From: Liolophura sinensis
Lineage: Eukaryota; Mollusca; Polyplacophora; Chitonida; Chitonidae
Direction of reading: 5' to 3'
DNA length: 64,000 bases
NCBI RefSeq assembly: GCF_032854445.1
Contig: NC_088301.1
Span: 47,911,187-47,975,186, forward strand
Shown here: positions 1 to 12,700 of the stretch, piece after piece
Position numbering within the stretch: position 1 is the stretch's first letter
How the letters are laid out: every line of letters begins with the position of its first letter
Program-made: the position numbers and the translations under genes
The notes under the pieces: generated by a model
The model's database searches: none
What the model saw: the letters and a program-made list of their open reading frames with translations, nothing else
What the model was told of the DNA's origin: nothing

Positions 1-1643
1 GCACTAGCCACATTGCGATAATGCGATATGTTTCGGCAGATTGTTTGGTTATGTAAAGCTAAAAAGTCTTAGGAGTACACTCGATACACTGAGATCATTG
101 GCCGCATGTAAATAATGTGGTGTTTTTAGGCATCTGCTCTGTCCTCTCTTTGGGGGTTGCCGCGCAGGCTTCACTGGTAGCCCACCATGTTAAACTGTTT
201 ACCACATCATAAACCTGCTGATGACTGTTTGAACACTGATCCTGAACTTATGCCACTTTCCCAGAGCACTTGCTGTCTTAGGCTGGAAATACCAGAGAGT
301 GTCTAAGTAAGACTATCCATGTACGTGTGAACAAACACTCTGTTGGTATTACTACTGATGTCAGCAGCTTCACAACACAATATGCGTTGACTTATTAGAC
401 GCTGTTAGATTTTACTCCTGGCCAAAATTTTTTTCAGTTTCACGGTGTGGGGGACATTGACCTAGTCATTTTTCTGTCTGTACTGGCTAAGTATTATCTT
501 ACTTCTTAAAGTGATTCCTGAAATATTATAATTTGATATAGCATTGAGCTAAGAAACATTGCTCAAAGAATTCAGTAAATCAATCGAAACATATTTGTGT
601 TGTATGTTTCTTTAATCAGAAATAAAAGTATGAAAAGTTTTCACACTCCAGGTATACAAACATAAAAGAAAACAATATACCATAGTACTAACATTACAAC
701 TTGGAAAAAAAATTCATCTGAAACCATGCAATATATCCAGTAAAGTGTGAAATATTAGGCTGTATGTGAGAGTGTATGTGTACAATTTGGAGCAATGTGA
801 TTTTATCCAAATGCATGTTGTATAATCTCTATAATGGAGAAATATTGTTACTAATATGTTTACAAAGGTTTGCACCTTGTAGTCACTGCACTGTGAGAAA
901 TTTCATTTAAACTGATGTCATATTTTCACTATGATACAAAATACAGTTACCATGCTGCACCGGTACTTTTTGGTCCATGGAATGATTGAGTTAAGATCAG
1001 AGCACCCAACATGACATAGACAGCATCTCTTTGATCAGGAATCTGCCGGTTATCACTGCATGCATGGTTGATGTTTTAAATGTGCATGGGGGACTAACAG
1101 CTACTCCCAAAGCTACGTACAGGCACCAAAGTCAGTTTAACCTGACTCCAGTGAAGCCACACTACAACCATTCCCCTTGAAATAGGACTGGTAATTTGCC
1201 AAGCTCTTATGTAATTGTGTAACCATAGTAAGGAGCGTAACCCAAAATTCTTAATTAAATGCATATATTTTCTATTCTGTGCTGTAAAATGTGACAATAC
1301 CTTCAAAAGAAAAAATCCTGAAAGGTGTAGTGACAATTTAATCACAGAAAAACTGACTTGGTTATTTGGATTACATTCAGTTGCCATGTTCTCAAGATGA
1401 GTTGTGCTTTTCTGTATATACTGATATGCGATGAACTCATAAATGTGAGCTCCTCATACCAGATGTGCGAAGACAGGAGAAAAATGCTAAGCTAGGGCAT
1501 CACTGAGAGAGGGGCTATTAATAAGAATGGCTTATCTTGCACCAGTTGCCAAATGTTGTTCTTGACAACCTCATCATCGACTGTGCTTACCATTCTCATG
1601 CTGAGCAATTCACTAACTCTTCTATTTGTTTTTTTTTTTCCAG
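1..1643. other. Intron upstream of the first visible ADAMTS exon
   Basis: The stretch is AT-rich with no exon that I can support. It ends in a strong polypyrimidine tract and CAG acceptor at 1641-1643. The short ORFs on both strands at 1094-1704 have no recognisable content, and part of one is the mirror of the coding exon. Confidence 0.7.
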
Positions 1644-1749
1644 GTCTTGCTGAATTGGGAACAATTTGTGATAGAAAACGAAGCTGTGCTATCATAGAAG
1701 ACAATGGTCTAAGTGCAGCCTATACAATAGCTCATGAATTAGGACATAT
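1644..1749 (+). CDS. ADAMTS exon 1 of window: start of zinc-binding motif
   Basis: The translation begins [10 protein letters not shown] and ends [10 protein letters not shown], the first part of the catalytic zinc motif HExxH. The acceptor is a T-rich tract plus CAG at 1641-1643 and the donor is GTGAGT at 1750. Two bases of the next codon are left over and join exon 2. Confidence 0.93.
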
Positions 1750-3713
1750 GTGAGTAATACTCTTTACAGCTGTGTTCAGTTATAATGTCCCAGCGGATCC
1801 CTTCACAAGGCTTCCCCTCTAATTCCCTCCCTACTGTGTTGCTGGCAGAGGCAATGTGCTAATTTCTTGTTGAGGGTCACCGCAATTTTAATGAGAAACC
1901 TAGTGTAATTCTTCAACCATTTTGCATGTTTGCAAAGTGTTTTTTCTATCATATTCTGAAGGCATTATTCTGTGTAAACTGATAAAATTACAGTTTGGGA
2001 AAGCCTGGCTATTGGCCAATTCAACCAGTGTAGTTTTGTTTTGAAAATCAGATAAAAAATGAAAGGTTGAGAAAGTAGGGCAACAACTGCTGCCTTAAAT
2101 TGTCTTAAACTGATCCATATTTAGATATCCAGTCATACATCTTTATATCAAATTGCTTTAAGAAAATAAAAGTTAGTCATAAAATTTTTAAATTTCATAA
2201 CTTTTATCCATATGGGTCAGAAATGTATAAAATTTTTACTGAAATTTATTCTGAATAAATATTTCTAATAGTTTACTTCCCTGTAGTATTAATACTTGCT
2301 ATTGTAGAATAGTTCATGATTCTTATTTCTTTTCATGTTTATTATGTTTGTTGAAGACTCTTTAGAATGGCCTGTCAAACTGAGCTGCCCTGTGTAATAG
2401 TATAATAGTAAATAGAATTTTCATAAGATGCAAGTGGAATTTGACATCATCATAAATTATGTTTTAAATTCTGGTTGTTGACTTCATGAGTGTGTAAAGC
2501 ACTAGGCCTACCCAGCTGTGTCAAAATCCACAGTGTGGCCTTGAAAGGATTCATGTCATAAAAAATTCCACTAGAATCACATGTAGCTTGGAAATTGCCT
2601 TTAGATTTTGGAGCATTTAACATCAAAATAACCTTAGGTCAGTACACATTTGTCATTTCTGACAGGTACAATATTCCTAAGGATATAAACATGTCTTTTG
2701 AAGTATGTCCTTACCCCTTTACATGTAAATGTACAGCTGCAATAGTAGGGTTCAAGTGAAGATAATTAAAGCTTTGAACAAGTTTTATACACCTAACTTG
2801 AGGGAGTTTTGTGATTTTTGTTTCTGTGATTTTGTGATTTTGTTGGTAGATCTATGTAACTCTGTCCTTATTGGGGTTACTTCTCCCATTATTTTGCATG
2901 TCCAGTTTCCATTTTTGGTGGGTTCATGGATACAGATTTTGTAATCAGGCTAGTAAATTATCTAGTATATAAATATGTATGACTGTGTGTCTGGGCAGCT
3001 GCTACTCCAGCTGCTGATACACACAGAACCGAGGTGATCATGTATCTCACCTTTACATAAATATTTCATATTGGATTGCCATTTTCCATATTCTACCATA
3101 TATATTTGTAGATAAGTTTGAGCCACACCTCTAATACTGTTAATTTTTGATAGATGCATATATGACAGTAAGTCGCATCTTTTAACAATCCGAAATCTTG
3201 TTTCTGTTTGGTTTCAGATTTAATTTACCTCATGACGATGATGTGAAATGTTCAGAGTTTCATGAACAAGGGTCCACCAACTTTCACATCATGGCTCCAA
3301 CCTTAGACTACAACACCAGCCCATGGTCGTGGTCCGAATGCAGCGCTCATCTTCTCTCAGAATTTGTTGAGTGAGTAAATAATTTTCTTGGCGTATTAAA
3401 CCAAACTGCTAATTAATAGTATAAGTACAACTTTTCCCAACATTTTTGAGACACTTGAAGTTTCTATTTAATAATGTCTTTCAACACATGCTTGTCAGAT
3501 ATCTGATTGCTTTTTGTCACTTAAAATTGCCACCAAAAATGGGGACATTTGCCATGCTTGAATTGGCAATTTAAGGTTGTATGTATCTCTTTTGTCCAAG
3601 TGAAGTAACAGTTTTAGAAATAAAACCTTACATTTGTCATCAAAAACATCTTAAACTCTTTCATCATTTGTCCTTGCTGTGTTAAAGTTTGCTGTAATTA
3701 AAGCTAATTAACA

Positions 3714-3775
<62 letters not shown>

Positions 3776-6700
3776 CTATAAGGAGTGATTAAATGATACT
3801 ATTTCAAGGCTATTAATCTTACCAATTTATCATGAATGTTACAGCGTAAAACACCAATCAAATAAATAAATAAATAAATAAATATCATGAATGCTCAACT
3901 TAAAATAACTTTCTTTATTTTATAAATTCTATTTCATCTACTGAAAGTAGGGGGAGGTAATTTTGTAGAGAATTAGAGTGTAATTGCTAATGGTAAAGGG
4001 ACACTGATCTGCTGTAGAGCGTAAACTGTCCCTAACACAAAGCGGAGATCAGACAGGAATTTTGTTTTTCTTATTATATTGACTAATGAAGGTATTTTAC
4101 AGAAATAAAAAATTCTATTTTAAGTCCAATAAAACTTTTGGACCAGGGCATCTTTTTATAGTCCAACAAACATATTGTTATTGATGACCTTGGTCCCATT
4201 TACACACTTTTAATGAAGTGTATGTAAAAATGAAAAATAATAATGCTTTAGTTTTGGAATAGATAAAACTAGATCAGTATCAATTTGGTGCATGAAGCTG
4301 CATTAGGGATTATTCCTCAATACAAATGGTATCAAGTTGTAAACATACTTAACAGCCACATTTCCAAAGGCATTAGTACATGTATTTTTTGTTATAGGTA
4401 TTCCATTCTGCTACCTATTGATAGGTTTAATACATCTTTTAAGAGGAGTATCAGTGATTTCACATGTATATTGTATTTATTGAGACACTGCATCATAGGG
4501 TCATGCATCGACTTGAGGTCATGTTTTTCAACACACTGCCTTGTGGTCATATTTATTGAGACACTTCCATCCTCTTTCTCTTTTGTGCAGTGCAGGTGTA
4601 GCGGAATGCCTTCTTGATAAACCTAGAAAAAAGTATCGGCGGAAGGTTTCTCGATGGCACAGTCCGGGCGAGCTGTACAATGTTGATAAACAGTGTGAGC
4701 TACTCTTTGGAACTGGCTCTAAAGTGTGTCCCTATATGGTAAGTCTCCCATGATATCTGCACTACTGTTACACGTATATGTATGTTTTTATTGCCAGATT
4801 GATGAATGAATGATTATGGTTTTTCACCCCAACAACAATTTTTCAGCCATATTGTGGCACAGATATGGTTAAAACAGGAGCCAGTAGATGTTTTTTGTTG
4901 CCAAATTAGTGAAGAACTGTGCTTGATTGTACTGTTTTAGTGGCAATCATGATGAGATCTTTGGAAATGCAAAAAAGTATAGCATACATTTCCTGGAATA
5001 TATTGACAAAATGGCCATGTTAAATGTTACCAGTTCAGTGGGAAAAGATAGAAGAGGCTGCTTTGCTTAGACTTCTTTTTAGCTCTCCATGAAAAACTTG
5101 AGTGAGTGATTGTGATGATGTGGGAAACTGGTGTTGCTGCCTGTGTGAAAATGCAAGGTTTGACCTTTTTGGCTAACCTTGGATTGGGAGTGTCCATGTA
5201 GATGTATACGCATTTACGCTTTATTGTAGTCTGTTGTGTTCAAGGTTACAGGTATGTCTTGAGGGTTGGGTCACATTTTCTTAATACATCTGTGAACTGG
5301 CTTCATAGTGTTTTGTTTAGCAGTTGCTATCATTTGCTGACATGTCTAACCGCTCAAGCTACCCGAGGCTTTTGATAAGCCTTGTTATACATGTATACAA
5401 GCCTGATGACAATGATGTCCAGGATCAGATATAGTTACGTGCTATTCTCCTGGGATTTAGAATTTTGTGTTGTGGCCACACTACATATAAGATGAAACTG
5501 TAAGACAAGAGGCCTTGTTTTGTACAGAGTGTCACAGTTACAGTTTTAAAAGTTAAGTACTGTGTTTTGAAAACTTTTCAGATATATTGAGATATTTTTT
5601 CCATTCGTGTATGAATTCTGACTTCGTTTGAATACAGCATGATGTGTAGGTGAAAATAGAAACATAACATCTGTTAGTTGATTCCTTTAATCAATAAGCT
5701 GCTCCTGTAAAATCAGAAAATGTGCACTCAGTGTTATTCAGGGCAATGTACTTAGCCTTGAAGTTAAGGGAGCTAGAATGTTTGTTGTCCATTTGCATTG
5801 TTTAAATGTTATTATATGTTAAATATGGTGACGACACCATATTTTGAGTTATTCTAGCCCAGTGATGTTTAATAAATTGCAGTTAACACCACTGCCTTTT
5901 TATTTTTTACCTAATTCTGCTTAAGCCATGGTGCTAGTGAGTGTGTAATTTGCTACTGATTAAGCATTTATCTGAACAGTTAAAATAAAACTGCAACTGA
6001 GGTAAATGGACATGAGATTGTGTTTTACTGTGTGACCATGTATGTGTCAATTATATCACTTTGTCAGCAGTGCTCTTGTTTTGCTCTCCCTGCAGTGAGT
6101 CTTTTATTGTCTTCAGGTACATGTGTTAACATTGTACCAGAAATTACTAAGGGCATTATGATGTTCTTTGTTCGTTGCATGTATCTAGCCGTCCTGCAAG
6201 CGTCTATGGTGCACAAGTCGCTATGGGCTGTCCAAGGGGTGCAGAACTCAACACATGGCCTGGGCTGAGGGGACAAAGTGTGGCCCAAACAGGGTTTGTA
6301 CTGCTTTTATATACACCATAAATGTAAGATACACTAAGTTTTGACAAAGAATATGCAAAAGCCATTCCAGTATCATTAGATCTTGGCGGAAACAATGTCA
6401 AAAACATGACACCAAGAATGGTGAAAGCAGCTTGATCTTATTCATCCATTAAGACTTTCCATTTTCGGAGAAATAATTAGACAGTTCTTATACAAATGTG
6501 AACATTGTATGAAACAATGTATTTGTAAGGAAAACATTTTTAAATCAATGCATATGAGAATGGAGATTCTTAACAGGCAGATTTACGTGTTGTTTTATAG
6601 TGGTGCAATAAAGGGAAGTGTGTCCAGAACAAAACTTTGCGAAAGGTTGATGGAGGCTGGAGCAAATGGCACAAATATGGGAACTGCTCTCGACCTTGTG

Positions 6701-9700
6701 GCGGAGGAATCCGGACATCTGAGCGCTTCTGCAATAACCCATCGTGAGTGCTGACCGTTTGGTTGAACGGCATTGCTTCACTCGTGTAAAATCAAGCACT
6801 TATCGCCAAAACTATTCTGTAACATTCTTTGTATGTATTTTTTTTTTGTTACAGATGCTAAATAAGAGCACTGGTTATCGACTGTGTTGGGTAGATTAAA
6901 CTTGGTTCTTGTGATCATTAATAGACAAACTAATATCTTCCAAAATACCTGACTTCTTAACAGCTATCAACAGATGTAGCAGAGATGACTGGAAGGACAG
7001 GTGCAAAGTACAGGTGTAGCCATTATTTAATCGTACACATATGCACTTTACAGAGCTATATTTGTCTGAAGTGCCGAAAACATTTAGAGCAGATGGGGAA
7101 CAGAAGCTTTTCGTGTTTTTAGTTTGATATTTTCTGTTTGCTTACTTTCCTACTAACCTTTCTCCTTCATGCTCCTTTTCCAGGCCTCAGAATGGAGGCA
7201 GGTATTGCCTGGGGAAAAGACGGAAGTACAAATCTTGCAATATCAAGGTAAGGGACATAACTCTGTCTGTTGTTACTTATTGATGGATTCTCAGATGTCT
7301 GATCAATAATGGCTTCATTTCATGTTGATTTATACATCTATACATTGGTCTGACATTGATCTTTAGTGTCCCTGTTTTGTTATATGTTATGTGATAGTGT
7401 TATATTTGTAAATCTATCCAATATTTCATTTTTCATAGACACCTTACTTACATGTACATACATGTGGTTTGTATTGATTTTAACAATGAATTTGTTTTTT
7501 GATATATAACTTTATAAATATTCATTGTTCTTTTGTCAGAATTGCCCACCCAGCAAAATGGATTTCCGAGAGGAGCAGTGTTCTAAGTTTAATGGAAGAT
7601 TCAGTATTAATGGTCTACCTCCAAATGTTAGTTGGGTGCCCAAGTATTCAGGAAGTAAGTGTTCTATGTTTGAATTTTTGTTATCCCCTTTCCAGCTCCG
7701 TTGCTGACAAGTTAAGCTTCCTGTTATCAGTATAGCCCAGTTTTACTCTGTCTGCTTGTCTGGTTTTTATTAGGCTACAGTCAACACATATAACATTGAA
7801 GGAGGGTCATTTTTTAATTTAGCAGATTTGACGTATATTAGTTTTCTTAACAGTAGATTTAATGAAAATTATGTGGAGGGAATTATATTCCGTTAGCCTG
7901 TCACCACCTAATATCTCAAGTGGGAGGTAGTAATAAACATATTGAGTTAATTAAGCTGGTCGTTACTGTCTCATTAAGGTTATTTAGCCTACTGGCCCTG
8001 CAATTATTCTCCACGTTGGTGCAAAGCTCACCCAGCATGCATAGAGTGGAGGAATGTAATAGATTCTTGATGCACAGTTTAATTTTGTCTCCTTGATAAT
8101 ATACAAACTTGTAGGACATTTCAACAGTGATTTCCCATGAAAACAGGAATGTTAAAACAGTTTAATTTGGCCTGAATTATTAAACAGCAGAATCCACTAC
8201 TGGGAAACTCCTATAAATTCTTTTCAGGCTAAAATTTTTATCCAGGCAAAAACTTTCTGTTTCAGTTTTGCTGAAAGATGTATGTAAGCTGTTCTGCAGA
8301 GCATCTACCAGTAGTGCATATTACCAGCTGGATGATAAGGTCATTGATGGCACAAAATGTTGGCCAGACACTACTGATATTTGTGTCAATGGTAAATGCA
8401 GAGTGAGTGATATTTACACTATTATTTATTTATTTATATCTATCTATATTTGCACATGAAGCTATAGTCAACAATTTTTCACATATATGACATTGATGGG
8501 TGGAGGAAATCAGAGTAAATCACAACTGATAATCTTCTGACTCAAAACCACATCCAAAGGAGCGAGTGCTTTATTTGAACACACATCCTCATTGGTCAAG
8601 GGCCTAACATTTACACTGAAACAGCCATTTTAGCCATCTGATCAATTATTATGGTATCTTTCAACAAACAAGTGCTGATGTATGTTAACATTTGGTAACA
8701 TACAAAAATTGTTTCTACTGTCTATATTAGTAGTCCACTTTCACTTACTACAAATTCAACAAGAATAATAAACATTGGTGTAGCACCTGGAAGACTAACC
8801 TATTTCCAGTGTTAGTCTCTAAAGTGCTCATTACAGACTCAGTAAATGTTTATTTTGCATGTATCAATGTGACAGTTGCAATGTATGGAGCAATTTTCTA
8901 GGCAATTCACAAGGAACATTATGCACATTACCTCATAAAACTTTTGAATTGATGGAATGGCTTGTGAACAGTGAACTTCTTTATCTTGCAAATATGAAAA
9001 TTGATGACTTTAATTGTTGTATTTTCTCAGAAAGCTGGCTGTGACAACAGACTTGGATCTGACATGAAACGTGACAAATGTGGCGTATGTGGGGGTGACA
9101 GCTCTTCCTGTAAGACTGTGGCTGGTACATTTAACAAGGTTAAGTATGGTAAGTTCTGCTGGATCGTCCGCACTATTTGTCTGCTGGACCTTCTCATTGG
9201 ATATCAGTTTGGTAGATATCTTTGAGAAGTAAAATGTAGGATTCTAATGCTAAAACTTGGCCGACCACACTGGGTTTCGAGCATGTATTGCTGGTGGTGA
9301 GTTGCCTAGCTTGTCATGGAGGTACAGATCTTCTTAGGGGTATATTTATGTTAATATTTGTTATTTGTCAAGATGTTGCACATTTGCAGCATAAAAGTAT
9401 TGTGGGTTTCTGGTTCTGTACTGTCACGTTTTTTCTCGTTGTTGTTTGTCGCGATGAAGGTGGTTCATCTTATTCACATTATAATGTAATGTGGTAAACT
9501 GTTATATTAAGAAGGATGTGAAAATAGCGTGGAAGGAGGGGGATGTACTCTAGCTATGTTTTTGGATTTTTTGGATCTTTGGTTTTGGATTGTAATGGAC
9601 TGTCTCCTATTTTTATCAAGGTTACAACTTTGTGACAAAGATCCCAAGTGGTTCCCTAAATATTGATATCAGACAGTTTGGCTATGGACACTCGAAGGAT

Positions 9701-12700
9701 GATGACAACTACTTGGGTAAGTATAGGCCTTATTAATGGAGGTCAGGGTGAGAATTAGAGATTTTACTCGTGGTGAAGATAGGCAAAATATTTGGAAAAA
9801 TAAGAGTGGGGGAAATGACATCAGGTCATATAATGTAATGTGGTGTTGTGTAAGGATAAGTGAGGTTACAATGATATGTCAAGATGGCGATGCATGGAAT
9901 CTCAACAATTGTCAGGGTGGTGATGGTTGGGGTCCTCTGGGCTTATTACGAATGGTCACCTAGGATTGTCAGGGAGAGGAGAAACAGGGTCACTGAGGAT
10001 TTCAGGGTTGGGAAGAACAGGTTGACTGGGAATTGTATTGGTGAAGATGGTTGAGGTCATCTAAGCTCATCATCAGGTGTAATGTAGGCTTGTCAGGGAG
10101 GCTGTGGTTGGGGTCATAGAGGCTTATCAGGAAGGAGCTGGTTGGTGTCATCAGGATAGGGATGGTTGGGGTCAAATAGGTTTATCAGAATAGGGATGGT
10201 TGGGGTCAAATAGGTTTATCAGAATAGGGATGGTTGGGGTCAAATAGGTTTATCAGAATAGGGATGGTTGGGGTCAAATAGGTTTATCAGAATAGGGATG
10301 GTTGGGGTCAAATAGGTTTATCAGAATAGGGATGGTTGGGGTCATTCAGGTTTATCAGGGAGTGGATAGTTGGGAGGCGTATCAGGGAGGTAATGGTTGT
10401 GGTCATCTAGGTTTATCAGGATAGGGATGGTTTGGGTTATATTTGGTGTATCAGGGAGTGGATAGTTGGGATCATGGAGGCATATCAGGGAGGGGTTGAT
10501 TGGGGTCATCTAGGTTTATCAGGGAAGGGATGATTGGAGTCACCCAGGATTGTGTGACTTTAGAGGAACAGGGTCACTGAGGATTGTCAGGGTGGGGAGG
10601 AATAGGTCACGCATGATTGTCAGTGTGGAGGAATAGATCACCCATGATTGTCAGTGTTTGGAGGAACAGGGTAACCCAGGATTGTCAGGGTGGGAAGGAA
10701 CAGAGTCACCCAGGATTGTCATTGTGGGAAGGAACAGGGTCACCCAGGATTGTCAGGGTTTGGAGGAACAGTCACCCAGGACTGTCAATGTGGGAAGGAA
10801 CAGGGTCACCCAGGATTGTCGGGGTGGGGAAGAACAGGGACATCCAGGATTGTCATTGTGGGTAGAAACAGGGTGACCTAGGATTGTCTGGGTGGAGAGG
10901 AACAGGGTGACCCAGGATTGTTATTGTGGGGGGGAACAGAGTCACCCAGGATTGTCATTGTGGGAAGGAACAGAGTCACCCAGGATTGTCAGGGTTTGGA
11001 GGAACAGGGTGACCCAGGATTGTCATTGTGGGGAGGAACAGGGTAATCCAGGATTGTCAGGATGGGAAGGAACAGAGTCACCTAGGATTGTCAGGGTTTG
11101 GAGGAACAGGGTGACCAAGAATTGTCAGGGTTTGGAGGAACAGGGTCACCTAGGATTGTCATTGTAGGGAGGAACAGGGTTACCCAGGATTGTCAGGGTT
11201 TGGAGGAACAGGGTTACCCGGGATTGTCAGGGTTTGGAGGAACAGGGTGACCAAGGATTGTCAGGGTTTGGAGGAACAGGGTTACCCAGGATTGTCAGTG
11301 TTTGGAAGAACAGGGTCAAACAGGATATGGAGGGAGAAGGTCACCCAGGATTGTTAGGGTTGGGAAGAACATGGTCACCCAGGATTGTCAGGGACATGAA
11401 CATGAGTACTAACCCTGGCATTTATTTCTTTGCAGTCTTGATGAACTCTGAAATGGAATATATTCTCAATGGGAATTACATTGTGAGTATGTTTAAGCGG
11501 CACATCAAAGCTCATGGTGCTACCATTGAATACAGCGGATCGGATACTGAAGTTGAGAGAATCAACGCTACAAAAATGTTGCAAGAAGACTTAATCCTGA
11601 TGGTAAGAGAAAGAGGAAGTGATGCTTCACTTGATTTTTATAGTGCTAAAAATAATAAAATAAACTTTAATTTTGTAAAACTTTAAGCTTAAACTTTTAT
11701 TTAGAGCATTTAGGGAATTTCTTAATGTGCAATAAATTAAATTAAAACCATTGATTTAAATTGTTTTCATGTTGTATTGTGTCATGTATTAATTCATTGC
11801 TAGCGGTTTGAGGTCTACCTGTGTTTACCTGTACAGGTGCTGTCAGTGGGAAAGTTGTACCCTCCAGACATCAGGTATTCCTACACAGTTTCAGTTGGTC
11901 AAGCCAAAGAGTTTGAATGGAACAGGAAAGGACCTTGGGAAGCGTGCTCACATGTCTGTCAAGGTCAGTTGGCCTGTCATCTTGGCAAAACTTCAGATCT
12001 AAAATTTTTGTGATTTTGTGTACAGCTTTACAAATTTTAGTTCAGATCAATTTATTTAGATTACTTCTGAGTTCCATTATTATGATTAAACTAATCTACT
12101 TTGTTTCTTTTCCTTCTTCACATATTAAGTTAGAGAAATGTATAAAATTACTAATGTAGTGTGAAATTTTGAAGTGTGTATGAGATAATGTACAACTAGT
12201 TTAAAGAGCGGTCTAAATCTCTATATTTTAAAAGCTAGGTGAAATGATAAAGATTGAATCTGAATTAATTGTTTAAATCGTAAAAAATGGCAGTGTAATG
12301 AAACATCTCATGCAAATTTTGGAGGGTAATATGGAAACAACAGTTTTGCCTTGTGTGACATCATGCCAGAACACATGGCCTCACCCACCTATGACATATA
12401 GCCACAAATAATGCTATGCATGCTTTGTAAGTGATTACAGGATTGCTTTACTTCATATCTGCATGATTGTCTGATATGAAGGAATATTGTCATGTAACAG
12501 CAGGCAAATTTTACGGACATTGTCGCAAGATTTGTTTTTTTTAGGACTCTTTCAGCCATAGAAGTTGAATAGTTTTATTTAGCATAAATCCTTTTGAAAC
12601 ATGATGTTAGCTCTGTTCCATGGTGTTTCCATCATATTATTTAACATTTCTACCTTGTTTCTGAAGTAGCACTTTAACTTATTTGTACAGAAATCTGTTT

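Noticed and set aside
10617-11400. Several ORFs with a Gly-Asn-Arg-Val-Thr-Gln-Asp type repeat
   Set aside because: They are translations of a 34-36-bp intronic minisatellite that is stop-free in several frames at once; they lie between two in-phase ADAMTS exons.
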